The notes below the pieces were generated by a model, which worked only from the letters and a program-made list of their open reading frames with translations, made no database searches and was not told the DNA's origin. This document shows, in pieces, positions 6,452 to 7,209 of a stretch of DNA of 7,209 nucleotides. The stretch comes from Chloroflexota bacterium (lineage in GTDB: Bacteria; Chloroflexota; Dormibacteria; Aeolococcales; Aeolococcaceae), in the NCBI GenBank assembly GCA_003491925.1, contig DNAU01000061.1, forward strand, positions 1 through 7,209. Reading direction: 5' to 3'. The position numbers were made by a program, and so were the translations under genes. Within the stretch, counting starts at the first letter, position 1; every line of letters starts with the position of its first letter.

Positions 6452-7209
<758 letters not shown>

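Overview
This is a GC-rich chromosomal window, roughly 70% by eye, made of ordinary bacterial housekeeping and cell-envelope genes. It holds six protein genes, and the two at the edges are cut by the window. There is no sign of a phage, insertion sequence, CRISPR array, tRNA or rRNA. The base composition, strong G/C third-position bias, frequent Pro/Thr-rich secreted linkers and the MoxR / DUF58 / transmembrane transglutaminase cluster suit a high-GC Terrabacteria lineage. Candidates are Dormibacterota, Chloroflexota or Actinomycetota. This placement is an inference from style, not from a marker gene.

Layout: (1) Positions 1-4231 on the plus strand carry a tight cluster of the C-terminal half of a MoxR-type AAA+ ATPase, a DUF58 membrane protein whose ATG overlaps the MoxR stop (ATGA), and after 41 bases a large TgpA-like polytopic membrane transglutaminase. 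(2) Positions 4232-4372 are a short convergent spacer with an imperfect 21-bp tandem duplication and no clear intrinsic terminator. (3) Positions 4373-5107 on the minus strand encode an MBL-fold metallohydrolase with a GTG start. (4) Positions 5108-5199 are a spacer with a 14-bp perfect palindrome nested inside a 9-bp inverted repeat. (5) Positions 5200-6225 on the minus strand encode an exported S11 D-alanyl-D-alanine carboxypeptidase-like protein with two altered active-site motifs. (6) Positions 6226-6451 are a divergent promoter region. (7) Position 6452 to the window end on the plus strand is the start of the disaggregase ClpB.

How the genes relate: MoxR, DUF58 and transglutaminase genes are a recurrent neighbourhood in bacteria. 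The AAA+ ATPase is thought to act as a chaperone or remodeller, and the transglutaminase-like enzyme works outside the membrane, but the substrate is generally unknown. The nearby carboxypeptidase is also an envelope protein. ClpB is a cytosolic stress chaperone that simply lies next door.

I see no clearly new system. The points most worth a second look are the altered SxN and KTG motifs of the S11 protein, a four-cysteine cluster in the MoxR lid region, a Pro/Thr linker with a CxxxxC pair inside the transglutaminase ectodomain, and the structured spacer upstream of the MBL gene.
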